Shown piece by piece: positions 25,691-37,284 of a DNA stretch of 64,000 nucleotides. Where the stretch lies: the NCBI GenBank assembly GCA_905160935.1, contig CAJHZI010000744.1, forward strand, positions 658,501 through 722,500, given 5' to 3'. How positions within the stretch are numbered: the first letter of the stretch is position 1; each line of letters opens with the position of its first letter. The translations under genes and the position numbers were made by a program. The notes beneath the pieces were generated by a model. It did not search any database and was not told the DNA's origin. It saw only the letters and a list, made by a program, of their open reading frames with translations. Source of the DNA: Enchytraeus crypticus (Eukaryota > Annelida > Clitellata > Enchytraeida > Enchytraeidae).

Positions 25691-25810
25691 CCTAATTATT
25701 ACGTTATTATCCTAATTATTACGTTATTATCCTAATTATTACGTTATTATCCTAATTATTACGTTATTATCCTAATTATTACGTTATTATCCTAATTATT
25801 ACGTTATTAT
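25691..25810. repeat. 20-bp tandem repeat, six identical units
   Basis: CCTAATTATTACGTTATTAT is repeated six times with no change, starting at 25691, 25711, 25731, 25751, 25771 and 25791. Every unit holds a TAATTA homeodomain-type core plus TTAC and TTAT motifs. Perfect identity suggests recent expansion. Confidence 0.95.
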
Positions 25811-26212
25811 CTGACACTTTTGAACGAAGTTAGAATCCAAGTATATTACTGCTAATAAATACTTTCTATAGTGATCAAAAGTACTGTAGTTGCACATTCT
25901 AACTTCATTTCATTTGTATGATTTCTGTGTTTACTTCTCTAGAGACTCTCACTGTCGTACTTTTAGCGTTGAGTGACATACCTTGTTTTATTGTGAAATT
26001 TTGCGTATCGATACTCCTCTGCAGTTCAATATAATCTTCAGCAGCATACGTGAGTCTCCTGATTTATCTCACATCTTTTAACACTTGATTAGCTTCTACA
26101 TGTATACAATGTACGATGATAGCTTTTTGTACGTAAATGCTAAATGGTCGTGGAGATATATAGCTATTTAATTGAACTCCACATGATATTTTCATTACCC
26201 CTTGTCTCTCCT

Positions 26213-26402
26213 TACCTCTCTCTCTTTCTCTCTCTCTCTTTCTCTCTCTATTTTTTTTCTCTCTCTGTGTACCTGCCTCTGGAAATCTCTCTCTCTCTCT
26301 CTCTCTATCTCTCCTACTTGTCTCTATGTATCTCTCTCTGGACCTTTCTCTGTACCCTCTCTCTCTCACTGTGCCTCTCTCTGTACCTCTCTCTTTGCCT
26401 CT
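26213..26402. repeat. (CT)n-rich microsatellite tract
   Basis: Nearly pure pyrimidine on the plus strand, with interruptions such as GTACCTGCCTCTGG and CTGTACC. A shorter (TC)n run lies at 25397-25420. The Ser/Leu-rich and Arg/Glu-rich frames across it are repeat artefacts. Confidence 0.9.
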
Positions 26403-26574
26403 AGTGTCATCAGTTGCAGGTTCGAAGAAAAATCTTTATTCAGCTCATCCGTTACAGAGCCAGTCCTTATTGCCATATGGACAGTATCCTTTTAAATATA
26501 GAGCTATTAAATTACGTTATTCTGTTTGTTACATAGTATTCACAAAAATGACTGAATTTATTTTTCCAATTCAT

Positions 26575-26640
26575 TCAATCAATCAATCAATAAGAATTTA
26601 ACGTCCGGTTCCTCGCCATAAGACAATGTCAGGGACGTCA
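26575..26640 (-). mobile_element. SINE 3' tail (shared-tail family C)
   Basis: The plus strand shows TCAATCAATCAATAAGAATTTAACGTCC, then GGTTCCTCGCCATAAGACAATGTCAGGGACGT. Read on the minus strand this is the tail ACATTGTCTTATGGCGAGGAACCGGACGTTAAAT with a (TGAT)n end, also present at 33840, 47828 and 62970. No tRNA-like head remains beside it. Confidence 0.7.
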
Positions 26641-27494
26641 ATTCATTACATTAATCTGACTCTTACTTACATTGTCGCTTATTTGTAGTCCTAACTGCCG
26701 CAAATCAGCACTGGTAAGCCGGTGAACGCTGTCCTATGTCGCGCTATGTTGTAGTTGTTACAACTTATATCGAGTGGCCACTTAACGGCCGTCCAATATT
26801 TCGCTAAATCGGACGCGGCTCGCCTCCTTCAAACAACTTTTATGACACCGGTATGTCTCGTGTAGTGTGCTCAACTAACAATCGTCCCTTTTATCCTTCC
26901 GCTCCTCAACAGTTTGTGCGATTGAGTGTCTCGGTGCTCGCAATTGTCTTTCTAGTTAACTTTGCGTGTATCTCTCTTCAAACTTTTAACAAATCAGTAT
27001 TATCATTTTTTCTAGAACTAAATTCACAGGAGAATTGAGATTTAGCGTTTGTTTCGGCTTGCGGTGAAGTTGTTGATGACGGTCAAGCGGCGATAGACTG
27101 GAGCTCTTACGATGAGTGCCCCAGTACGGTATTTAGCTTGTTATAGTTTAATTATGACTATCTTCCTTCCAATGTCTTTTATATTTGTCTACCATTGAAT
27201 TGGTGAAATTAATTAATTAATTAATCTACTTTACATCTTATGACGCAGTTCACTTGTCACATTGTGGAAGAGTGCCTTATAACGCCAAAGCCCTGTGGTG
27301 GTTTGACTAGTCTACACGCTGATAAGGTGGTTAAACGATGGTTGAACGAGTGCGACATACGCTAAGAAGAAGTAATCGCTGTATTTCTACTTAGTCCTCA
27401 CTGGTGCGGACTAAGTATAAGTACATATCTTATAAGATACTTATGTGGACTAAGTATAAGTATATCTCTTTTCTCTCTCCCCTCTCTGTAATTT

Positions 27495-27622
27495 TGAATA
27501 ATGTTTGATATTTGAGCTCGATGTTTCTGGTGAAATGGTTGGGACAGAGAGGACTGGAGAAAGTCTATTCGTATCCCGACCCTGGTTAAACTGGGATTTA
27601 AGGGAAGATGATGATGATGCTG
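27495..27622 (+). mobile_element. LINE 3' end with (ATG)n tail (family B)
   Basis: The frame beginning at TGGGACAGAGAGGAC reads WDREDWRKSIRIPTLVKLGFKGR and then stops, immediately followed by TGATGATGATG. The WDRExWR motif and a trinucleotide tail right after the stop codon are typical of the C-terminus and 3' end of some LINE reverse transcriptases. Only this last piece is present. Confidence 0.7.
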
Positions 27623-28074
27623 ATTTGAGCTTAATGTTTGACAATGCATATTCTTTCGAATGATGTTTGATATGGTAAAAATGTTACTTAATATATTTAA
27701 CTGTAATCAATTTCAATTTCACATTTGCAGAAATCAATGTTGAGCCAAGCTTTTGTTCGTTATTTTACCGTCTTCTCATTTCCTTCACTGAACAAGAAAT
27801 TTAGGCCAAACTCCCTAGCATATCATTTTGTTGAAGCTGCTTTTTGGCAAAGAACTTTGATTAAATCTTAACGTAACTTACTTTAAATATTAGTATAGTG
27901 AATAATATTAATAATCCATTAATATTATAGCTTTTTATTCTTGCTTACACCGACTTCTTTCAGACCTTTATCGGTTATGTAAAAATTGCAATTTATAATT
28001 TTAATAAATAAAATTATTTCTTGTAATAATATTTTGAAATAATATACTTCTTGCTCTTAGTTTGTTTGCTCAGT

Positions 28075-28240
28075 GAAATACTAGAAGCCCCTGGCGTAGT
28101 GGTTCAATGATTTGGTAAGGACTGGCGCTGGATGGAAGAGATCTCAAGTCTGATTTGATCTTTTCTGCAGTTCTCTCAACCCTCGACTATACTTCACTTA
28201 ATCAGAAAGAGGTAGGCATTATACATGTAATCCTTGTAAA
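28075..28240 (+). mobile_element. tRNA-like SINE remnant
   Basis: CCCCTGGCGTAGTGG is a good A box and head for a tRNA-derived element. The expected B box is degraded (ATCTCAAGTCTGATT). It is unlike family A past the head. Confidence 0.4.
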
Positions 28241-28439
28241 ATATCGTATTATAGTTAGCAATTATTACTAAAGATTTCTGACTGTGATAGGCTTCGAACT
28301 CGTAGTCTTCTGTTCTGATTTTTAACATTATTTAAAGTACCTAAATTCTGATGACCTAGAGGATATTATTTAAAATCTTTCAATATAGTTATACATGCAA
28401 AAAAATTTTGCCACCTCATTGTTTTGCCTTTCTTCGCAA

Positions 28440-29300
28440 ACTTGCGCAGCAACAGTTTTTGAAGATGTATCACGCCAAATAAACTGTTAAAAACTTGGTA
28501 TTTTGGACCCTGAACCAAAACCAACCCAGCTGTGTCCTAAAACAGCTGCAGAAAGCTACTTGCGTGAAGGGAGGTTTTTTGTATACAGCAAGCGCACAGT
28601 GTATTGGCCGGCGTATTGACTGACGCCAGGCGGTAGCGACTGCTGCGCCACTCGTCGAGTAGAGCGGGCCCTGTATAGGCTAACCACTGAGCAAGAGCGA
28701 GCATAGAGAAGTGGGAATCCAGACAGATAGGCAGATATGTTCGCTGATTTGTACGACCAATCGACAGTCTACGCAGGGCTCCAACTAGCGCAGCTGCTGG
28801 CGTATACGAACCGTATTATGTATTCTTTTAGTATTTGGCGTTTGCGATAGGTGCGTGTTAACAATTAACGACTGTCCCACGATTAGTGGAACGGTTACGT
28901 AATGGATTGAGTATTGATTAAACGTGAGCTGAGAGTTAGCGAAGGAACATTCGGCGTTCTTATTTTCGGATAACGATGTTGGGATACAATTAGATATTAA
29001 CCGCCATAGTTCTGACCCTAGCGCAGAAGTACTACAGTTCATAGCACACTCAGGCAACAGCTGGAGATCAGATCATTGAACTAGATGTAGATGTTTTGCA
29101 CAAAAATCTTCATCTAGCGCCAACTCTCCGATACACGTAGATCGCTTTGTAGTTCTCGAATTCGATAAAGTACTTGATATTCAAGTGATCGGTCAGGTAT
29201 ACTAGAAATCGGACGTTAAATTAGATTCTATTGATTAATTGAGTTTTTCTTAGCTGCCCAATGGCATCACATACCAGAGCAACCTTCTGAGTTCATCCAG
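28440..29300 (+). promoter_or_regulatory. CpG-rich block, candidate Lox2 promoter and leader
   Basis: This 0.9 kb is much richer in CpG than its surroundings, especially around 28590-28720 (GCCGGCGTATTGACTGACGCC, CACTCGTCGAGTAGAGCGGG). It lies about 2-2.8 kb before the Lox2 start codon, and a good splice acceptor at 31196 precedes that codon. An upstream non-coding first exon in this block would fit both observations. No start site or donor is assigned. Confidence 0.35.
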
Positions 29301-29708
29301 TAACTGAGAGAGCTTTCTGTTGCGAAAACGTAAATATCAAGGCCAATTTAGCGTCGATGTTTCCATAGTACGGACCAAGGGAACACAAGGTACGACCTTG
29401 GTTGATAATCGAACCCTTCATAGCTTTTGTTGGAGTTCTCTTAGAATATATCTCTACACAAAGTTAACTAATTTCATAATTTGCTATTACATAAACTTCG
29501 ACAGTTAAACCATCTTTACGGATATTGAGGTACTCCTTGAATTATTTTACACCTGTGTCGCATATAACAAGAATACCTGTAGCATTTATTGCTGAAAAGA
29601 TTCTTAAAGCGCGTATTAATTTATTATATGAAAGTGTTATTCTTAAATTGGAATAGATTTGTAAAATTAGCTTTAGTAAACTGGAGATACGTACTTCTTA
29701 AATTTTTA

Positions 29709-29726
29709 TTATATATTTATATATAT

Positions 29727-29804
<78 letters not shown>

Positions 29805-29840
29805 ATATAAAAGCCTACTATATACAGTATATATATATCG
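29709..29840. repeat. (TA)n microsatellite
   Basis: About 100 bp of TA repeats with ACATGT interruptions, followed by a short second run. The Tyr-Ile frame across it is an artefact. Confidence 0.95.
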
Positions 29841-30764
29841 TCACTTCTTACAGGCCCTATTTACTTTCAACTCAATTAAATCTGAGTGTATTATTTAATT
29901 TTGTTATGAAATATAACTATAGGAGAATTACCGTAAATTTTATTTAGTAGAATTATTTATTAATTTAATTACGATTATATGTAGAAACATCTGAGTTGGG
30001 CATAGGATGTAGTCGGCTGATCTGCTTCCTTTCGCTTGCATAAATTTAACTTTTTAATTCAGAATCCATGCTTCCACAGTGTACTTGCATTAAATGGAAA
30101 TAAATAAGTAACACAGAGTTATGAAGTTAATAAGTTTTAGCCATTTGGAATTTTGAATTTTTCTAAAAAGTTGAAGATGACTACATAGTTTCTCGAGAAT
30201 ACTATTTGAGTAATATTTCAGCTAAATTACTGACTTCAATGAGATTTAGCTGCTTATAATGAAATGATCTACACCGCTCATCAACCGTTGATTTTTTATA
30301 ATTCAATATTACGACCTAATAATGAGACTAAATTGTTCTCTACCTTTAGTCCGGAGAAGTCAATATTGAGAGAGTAATAACCGCTGCACCAGTAAAGGGC
30401 AAACATATTAATTACGCACTACTGAATAAAAACAACGAAGGCTAATGAGGATCAGAAAATCAATTTTATGGGACATCATCTATCGAATTCCGTTTCCAGT
30501 GGAATTTGTAAGGTGAAGTCGATGTTCTACTGATGCATGAAATTAAAATAGTCCATAGCTTCATAATGATCTGCGTTAATGGAACTTCAATAAAGAAAAG
30601 TTTTACTCTTTAGTTTTTGCAGACAGAATATAGTGATATTTACAATGCCAAGTTACACAAGCTTATACTTTAGAAATTGATGTGATATTCTCTATAGGCA
30701 GATTGGTAGGGTATAAATGAAGATCCATTGATCTTCAAAGGATCTTCACTCATCATCGCCATCA

Positions 30765-30860
30765 TCATCTTCCGTTTAATACCGTCGGGATATGAAAGTA
30801 CCTTCTCCACTTCTCTCTGTCCCATACCATATCAAAATCTCTTCCTTTGGTTTCAGAAAC
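30765..30860 (-). mobile_element. LINE C-terminal fragment
   Basis: On the minus strand the frame reads DFDMVWDREKWRRYFHIPT and ends at a stop next to an ATGATGATGGCGATGATG tail. This is the same WDRExWR ending seen at 27545. It lies head to head with the plus-strand copy at 30835-30960. Confidence 0.65.
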
Positions 30861-30960
30861 TGTTGTAGCAATTTCTGGAAAACTTAAACGAATGGATAAA
30901 TAGTCTATTCGTATCCCGACCCTGGTTAAACTGGGATTTAAGGGAAGATGATGATGATGT
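30835..30960 (+). mobile_element. LINE 3' end with (ATG)n tail (family B)
   Basis: This carries AGCAATTTCTGGAAAACTTAAACGAATGG, then the same 55 bp as at 27567-27622 (CTATTCGTATCCCGACCCTGG onward), ending in GATGATGATG. The final stretch is nearly identical between the two copies, so both are young. Confidence 0.75.
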
Positions 30961-31196
30961 AGTAGATTCTTTGCACAGCACATCATCAAGGTTTCTTCCA
31001 GTGTCCAGCAACAGGCAAAAAGTTTGCCAGCCATGCGCCTTTTCAAAACTCCGTGCTTCGTAAGTGCTAAGCAACACACCTCTAAGAACTTGTCCTATGC
31101 GTTTCTTGTTTTCTTTGAGCGTGCTTCTACACAGACGTAATATATCTGTTAAATCTATATAACTTCATAATATATGCCGTTCTTATTCCCTTGCAG

Positions 31197-31287
31197 ATAT
31201 CTATGCTGAAAGGAGCGAAGTATAACATGGATTTGCAATAGAACCCTATATACAGTACTATTTGAAATGCCAGTTTGGCACTGAACT
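31197..31287 (+). other. probable 5' UTR exon start of the Lox2-type gene, with two uORFs
   Basis: A pyrimidine-rich tract ending CCCTTGCAG at 31196 is a strong splice acceptor, so a 5' UTR exon probably begins at 31197. The leader holds two short upstream reading frames: ATG at 31203 (12 codons, stop TAG at 31239) and ATG at 31267 (5 codons, stop TGA at 31282-31284). The second ends only 3 nt before the main ATG. The donor exon has not been located. Confidence 0.45.
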
Positions 31288-32188
31288 ATGTCGTTATACC
31301 GCGAAAATCTAGCTAGTGACAGAAGCCGAATTCAAGGTTCATTAGCTGTAGATCCTTACAGCCATCCATCGATCCAACTTTCTTCCGTCTCCGCTCCTTC
31401 ACCGTCAAGATTCCGTCCGGCAGCTGCTGACCGTCCGGTTAACCCGTCCCCGCCTATCATCGGTCCCATGTCGCTCGGTCAGCCGTCCAACTTTCAGCAC
31501 CACCCGTATAGCTCCCAGCAGCTGCCGGGCCTCGACAATCGTCGCTTAAACAGCTACCCTAGATCCCTTAATCCTGACGGACACATAGTAGGACAGCCAC
31601 AGAGAGTTATAGAGAGAGACAAGCAGTTATCCATGTGTAATAAGCAGCAGCTAGGCAGCGATTCTGACTTAAGGCATCGCTATCCTGCGTTCGGTTTAAA
31701 TTCTGGAGATTTGGGATTGTTCGGACGTGTGTCCGGTAGATACGACGAGATATTGGATCACGGGGGGACAGAAGGTCAGCTTGGTGGACTTAGGGATTGT
31801 TCTCTTTACAATCAGGAAACCAGTCCGGTAGGACACGGGACACTGGGAAACTACTACAGTTCATCTTATAGATACGGACAAACTAATCGACCTGGGGACA
31901 TATCAGATATCGCTGCACATACAGTTTCTCATCCCGACAGTTCTGGATTTGCGTCCATGACAATACGGAACGAAGCGTTTAGGGGAGTGGAAGAGCGCCA
32001 GATTCAGCAACGACTCTGTGAGGATGAGAGGTTTCAGCAACAGTTACCGGGACATATATTTCAGCAGCAGCAACAACAACAGCTGCAACATATTCAGCAG
32101 CAACAACAACTCATGGAGCCGGCCGATAAAGACGTATCACCAACTTCAGCACCGTCAACCCCTATCTATCCATGGATGACGATTGTCG
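31288..32188 (+). CDS. Lox2: Lox2/Lox4-type central Hox gene, exon 1
   Basis: The exon encodes residues 1-300 plus the first base of codon 301. The ATG at 31288 is the first after an in-frame TGA at 31282. The N-terminal part is rich in Ser, Pro, Gly and Arg. Glutamine runs lie at 259-265 and 270-274. The hexapeptide IYPWMT (293-298), which binds the TALE cofactor Exd/Pbx in Hox proteins, ends the exon. The donor at 32189 is GTTAGT, phase 1, and joins cleanly to 42899 to give YPWMTIVGPNSSQ leading into the homeodomain. The YPWM-to-homeodomain spacing is short, 9 residues. The joined protein is 380 residues. The gene is called Lox2 mainly because it is the first gene after Post2; Lox4 cannot be excluded. 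An upstream start in a spliced leader is unlikely given the stop. Confidence 0.85.
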
Positions 32189-32689
32189 GTTAGTTGGTTA
32201 TTATGTTAAGTTTATTCTGACGTGTTATCTTATTTAGTTGATAAGTGCTAGAGGCTGTATAGGAGCGTAGCCATGGTTTTATAAATTATAACGTAGCTGT
32301 GATTTTGTGATTTTGTTAACCTTCCATTTTAACTCAAATTCATGTTAAAATTACTTCTATTTGTTTCCTATCATAGCCATCATCTTCCCCGGAGTCCCAG
32401 TTTAGCTAGAAGCAGGCAGGAGCGGATTCGGCAATTTCTTCGAGGGGGCGAAAACGTATGGGACACTTTTTTGATGGTAAACCATTCTGTAATAGAGCCT
32501 GTCATATATGTACATGTGTGAGTGGTTATAAACAGCGAGTCAGACCCCCTGGATCCGCCACTTACCACTCGTTAACGGAATATTAAATTATTCATAGTCT
32601 ACAAAGTTTAAAATATTGCATAGAAATTTCGGGGGAGGGCATGGCCCCAGTGGCCTCGTCCTAGATCCATCATTGGGGTCAGGAAAAGA

Positions 32690-32740
32690 ATAGATCTTCT
32701 CTACTCCTCTCTGTCCCATACCGAATCATTTGTCAATCCC
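32690..32740 (-). mobile_element. LINE C-terminal scrap
   Basis: On the minus strand this reads DSVWDREE and a broken continuation, resembling DFDMVWDREKWRR at 30810-30850. Only about 50 bp survives. Confidence 0.4.
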
Positions 32741-33104
32741 TTATTTTTAAACTTTTCCATTTTCTATAGAGATTTTTGTAGCATGCGATTTTTATTTCAT
32801 TTTGTAGGCTATTTGTGAAGCCTAATGGATTTTGCAACTATGTGATAATAATCATGGCACAAAACTGCACCTAATAATACCTAGTAACAATTCTTGATGT
32901 TTCTATTTAATTAAATGTAAGGAATTAAATATACCAACAAAATTTACTATTCTCAAATGATAGACAATATATTTTTTCGAATTTTTATTAAGTATATAGA
33001 AAGCAAACTATACTTATCAAGAAGTCTAATTTAGAAGGTAATACTATTTATAATTTATAATTCAGAATGTTGAACTTTTTAAATTATTAATTATTTTCTT
33101 TAAT

Positions 33105-33182
33105 TGACATTCCTGACATCATCCTTGTATGGGGAAACGGACGTTAAAGCTTTATTACTATTATTATTTTTTATTATTATTA
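33105..33182 (+). mobile_element. SINE 3' tail (shared tail) with (ATT)n end
   Basis: CATTCCTGACATCATCC, then GGGGAAACGGACGTTAAAG followed by TTATTACTATTATTATT, is the shared SINE tail with a different microsatellite end. A related copy at 46195-46270 ends in GATTATTATTAT. Confidence 0.55.
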
Positions 33183-33839
33183 TAAATTATGTTCCGTATT
33201 GCAGTGATATTGAGCATTATCAGTGTAGCGACTTGCACGTTTTGTAAAATTTTAAGTCGTTTAAGCTCCAGTTTGACTATTTTTGTAATATGATGGATTT
33301 CGAAGTTTTCACGGCTAAGGATTCTGATATGCGTCTCCCTTATTGGCTTCATATTTGACTATCCCAAGTCATTATGAATGTTTGAAAAAATTGTCAATTG
33401 CAGTATGTAATAGGTATTACGTAAATATTAGACGGTACTTATTACTTATCCTTACAAATGGCATACTGCTTCAGAGTTATAACAGTAGCGTTATTGAGGT
33501 TGATAAAAATTTTCACAGTATTGAAGGTACAGTTATGTGTTTGGGCTATGATCTTACCTATCTTTACTCTCTGTATATCTAGAGTTAAAAAAACAGAGAG
33601 AATTCTGATATTGCTCTTTGAAATGCAAACGTTACTGCCAACGTATCATTACAACTAATATGCATCAAGGTTGTGCCTTAGCAGTCCGTTTCTATGTAAG
33701 CCGATAGAATATGTTCAACTTTTGCCATGGTAAATTTATTTACGTATAATCTGACAGAGGCGCCATTCAGGGTTAAGCTCGACTCAACTTCAGTTTCAAT
33801 TCTGCAAACCGCCATCAGATAGCTTGTCAGATCAATAAA

Positions 33840-34080
33840 TTAATCAATCAATCAATCATTCAATAAATCAATAATCAATAAGTATTTAACATCCTATTCC
33901 TCGCCATAAGGCAATGTCAGGGATGTCTTTTGCAGACTCTGTGCAAACAGACGCCAAAACACCACACGATGAGCACAGGGATTTCGTAACCACAGATACG
34001 AAATGAGCACAGAGTTTGAACCCTGCTTCTGTTGATCCGCAGTTTGACGGCTAACCTATCATGCCCCTAACAGATATGGG
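33840..34080 (-). mobile_element. tRNA-derived SINE (family C), near full length
   Basis: On the minus strand there is a tRNA-like head with B box GGGTTCAAACTC, a body containing TTTTGGCGTCTGTTTGCACA, and the tail ATCCCTGACATTGCCTTATGG, then CGAGGAATAGGATGTTAAAT and (TGAT)n. It is the most complete family C copy here and shows that the shared tail is attached to a tRNA-like head. Confidence 0.7.
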
Positions 34081-35029
34081 TTGTGAAATCCCCCCTCCCA
34101 ATACCATTACTATACAGCATGGCGGTGCCGACAAATGAAAACAAATCGAGATTGCATTTTGTCTCGAGAAGTTTACGACATGGCAAATATTTGTCATAGG
34201 CAAGAGTAGCGGAAGACTTGTTGCAATCGGTTAGTCTCATAATGTTTCGAATTTTATCGTTATATTGGACGTTCTGTTGTGCCGCACTCTGCGCCTTCGA
34301 GTGATCTTGTAGAATAATTTTGAGAAATTAAGTCAGATTTTTGTCAAAATTACAGTACAGTTGATAAAATCGTGGAAATATGCTATTTTCATATACCAGC
34401 TGGCGCAGTCGCAGATGACAGCCCGTGAGTTCTAGACTCTTCTAATGTACCTAGAGTTTTGTTGTTGTGATTTTAGCATCTCCGTCATTCTTAAGAACTC
34501 TTACATTACACATGTGGGGGATGAATTTTCTCCTAAATTAGCAAAACTTGCTGTAAATTGTACTCGAATGAAATATGGCTTCTGAAGGGGTTTGCATTAC
34601 CATCCACAGTCCATTTTTTGCTAGTTTCTTACTGCTGAAGCTGTGTACATTTAGTATATTTCGTTGTTGGCCGGGATGGGGTGGGTTACGAAAATTTGGT
34701 GTGTCATTATTGTAAATATTTGATCCCAGCAGATATTTTGGTTTAGCCTAAATACATTTCACTCGTTGCAATGTTTCGCGCAGCCGGTTTGACCGCACAC
34801 AGGCTTCAGTCCTGTTTTAGAATTATTTAAGAATAAGGAGTGCATGGTCGAGAATAGTGTATTTCCAGGTTTTTGTTAAAATGTTTGCACTTTTTGGCAT
34901 TGATGGTTAAATGGAGGTGGAAGTCGGATCTTTTAATCATCCGAATATTTTAATACAGCTTAACTTAGAGGTATGGTCAAATAGTTCATTATAGCGAAAA
35001 CAGTTCTGCTTTAATTTATTGGATCCTAT

Positions 35030-35080
35030 GTTCTGCGTTATATGCCGTGGACCTGCCAGTAGGTAGTGCACTAAGATACA
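35030..35080 (+). mobile_element. LINE 3'-end scrap
   Basis: GCGTTATATGCCGTGGACCTG followed by CCAGTAGGTAGTGCACTAAG matches the 3' end of the LINE at 57235-57290 and the reverse complement of 42625-42660. Confidence 0.55.
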
Positions 35081-35277
35081 GAGATATGTTCTGTGTTTCG
35101 GAAAATGGGGTGAAGATTACTGCTAAGTCCAATTATAGTTTAGAGATAGCGATATTTGCTAGGTTATTAAGAGCATAATATTTCTCTAAAATATTACTAT
35201 CAAGTATATTTTTATACTTACTTCCACAAGATCTCAGTTTCGAGTTTCTTTAGAAAGTGGATGATAAAAAAGCTAAT

Positions 35278-35410
35278 TTTGCCGTCAGTTTCCTCACTCG
35301 AAAGCGATGTCAATGTCGGGCGAGCCCAGGATTTGAACCGCACAAATACTAATCTGCGATCGAATATCTTACCGACGTCGACAATGGCTGCAGCCAGTGA
35401 TGAGGTCGAT
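35278..35410 (-). mobile_element. tRNA-derived SINE (family A)
   Basis: The plus strand shows CGTCAGTTTCCTCACTCGAAAG, a GGATTTGAACC complement of the B box and CTTACCGACGTCGAC, then GGCTGCAGCCAGTG. That is family A in reverse, essentially full length. Confidence 0.85.
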
Positions 35411-36430
35411 TTGATTGAAATCTAGACGAAGAGGCCAACTGTAGTTTTAATATGGCGCTACATGTATGGCTGTGGTCTACATGGCCTCAAGGGTAAGTTT
35501 CGTGTCATCGTTTTGTCACTCGTTAGAGCATGTCCTTCAGACTCGATAGGTCTGATTTCAATTTCCTGATCAGTAAGAAATAGCGGAATATCATAATATT
35601 ATTGTCCACAATTTCCAACAGTTAGTATTACAAATAAATTTCCAGAATAAAAAGAACAATAAAGCCGCTACATCGCAGCCTGGCTGTCAATTGCGCAGTG
35701 TTACGTAGATCGTGAGATGCGACAATAATAAAAGGACAAATAGTAAATTAGAAAAGACAGTTCTGTAAATATATGCCTGTGAGTTTTATCGTTATTTTTA
35801 TATGGGACAAAACTAGCGCTCGGTTCTATACAAAAATGAAAATAAACACGCAGCGGCAAGGTTTTTTAATGATATCATCTTTATTGCAATGCCATCCTAT
35901 TTGACTGACTAGCCGTTAAATAACGGACTGTTTCAATGGTAAATTGACTGCTTTTTAAATTTCGTCATTCTTACCAAAACCATCCTTAGCCTTAACATAA
36001 CATATACGTACTATATGAACATATTTTAGACAGGGAAAAATTTTAAAAGGAAAAATGTCAATTTACCGTGGTAATAGTTCGTTACTTAATTAACATTTTC
36101 TACTATAGGCTAGAGACGTATGTTTGTTTCCGCTGTTCATGTATAGTTCTATATTTTACGCTTAACAGTTTTCATGCAGACCGACTAAACGTTTTCTTAG
36201 ATCGGGTTGCTTTTGGTTGTGTACTGATTAGATACAGTGTGCTGGTTCATAGATTTACTGCCTCTTTCCTCTCCGTTAGCCCTTATGTTTCTTTTGCCAA
36301 ATTTATCCTATAGAGAACACCCGGCGGCTGTATCTTATTTTACGAAGTGGTTCCTTGTGCAATTGTATGCTGGCATACATACACAATGCAGTGTGTTAGT
36401 GATGTTTTGTAGTCCAATATCGTTATCTAG
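35411..36430. other. intronic DNA, no structure recognised
   Basis: No coding frame, repeat or mobile element that I recognise is visible in this part of the Lox2 intron. Confidence 0.5.
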
Positions 36431-36436
36431 AGCTCC

Positions 36437-36607
36437 CTTTCCTCTCTCTCTCTCTCTTTCGGTAAGATACTCGACCGCGGATCAGTATGTGTGGGGTTCA
36501 AATCCTGGGCTAACCCGTCAATGACATCGCCCTTGAGTGAGGAAACTGACATTAACCTTAGCTTTAGCTTTCTTTTTAGCTTCTCTCTCTCTCTCTCTCT
36601 CTCTCTT
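36437..36607 (+). mobile_element. family A SINE between two (CT)n tracts
   Basis: A 5'-truncated family A copy (36459-36565) starts CGGTAAGATACTCGACCGCGG, keeps the B box GGTTCAAATCC, and ends TGAGTGAGGAAACTGACATTAA. (CT)n runs flank it at 36437-36458 and 36583-36607. Confidence 0.8.
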
Positions 36608-36699
36608 TGTACTTGTCTGTATCAAATACAGTGTTACTTGGCATATCTCTCACTCTCCCATTTAGTGAACGCCTAACGGTGCTAACAGCAAGTGCATAT

Positions 36700-36960
36700 C
36701 CTATAACTCTTCGTACCAATTCTATCCACAGCCTATCTGATCATCTTCATTAGCTAATTGTCATCAAATAATTTAACTTTCCTCACTCTCGGTTTGCCTC
36801 TAGTTCTTTCCCTAGCGTTCTTCTTCTATTACCTCTTTCAATAGCCAACTCCTCTTGGAATATGTCATATTCAACTCTTCTTTCTATTTCTATCTTCGTC
36901 GACTCTCTTAAGAACTTCTTTATTTACAATTTTGTTAGTCCAATTAACCTTTTTAATCTT
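36700..36960 (-). mobile_element. LINE reverse transcriptase C-terminal remnant (family 1)
   Basis: The minus strand reads IKKVNWTNKIVNKEVLKRVDEDR with later stops and frameshifts. It aligns with ERISWTQKVTNEGVLERVGTDR of the better copy at 56850-57270. It is decayed and non-functional. Confidence 0.65.
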
Positions 36961-37284
36961 TATTTATAACTAATATATAATTGGCAAAATTTCAATAGAA
37001 TTGAATCAATTGAAATATTTATTAACATTTTTAATAACACATGTTCAGGATGTCGATATGCAGAATTATGCATGACTAGACCTTTGCTGTTAGCAACTTA
37101 GCGTCAGATCTGGGCTACTTGATTGCGTATCAACTCTTATCTCTCCATATTGGTAAGAAATACTAGACAATGGCCTATAGAAGGATGGAAAGTGTCGGGA
37201 AGGATATTAAGAAGACGTATGGAAAAATTCCAATGAAGAAGTCCTGGATAGAGTTGTACACAGAGAGTATTGATCTCGGTCTTT

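Noticed and set aside
26064-26601. Ser/Leu-rich and Arg/Glu-rich frames of 86-101 codons
   Set aside because: They are translations of a (CT)n tract and its complement.
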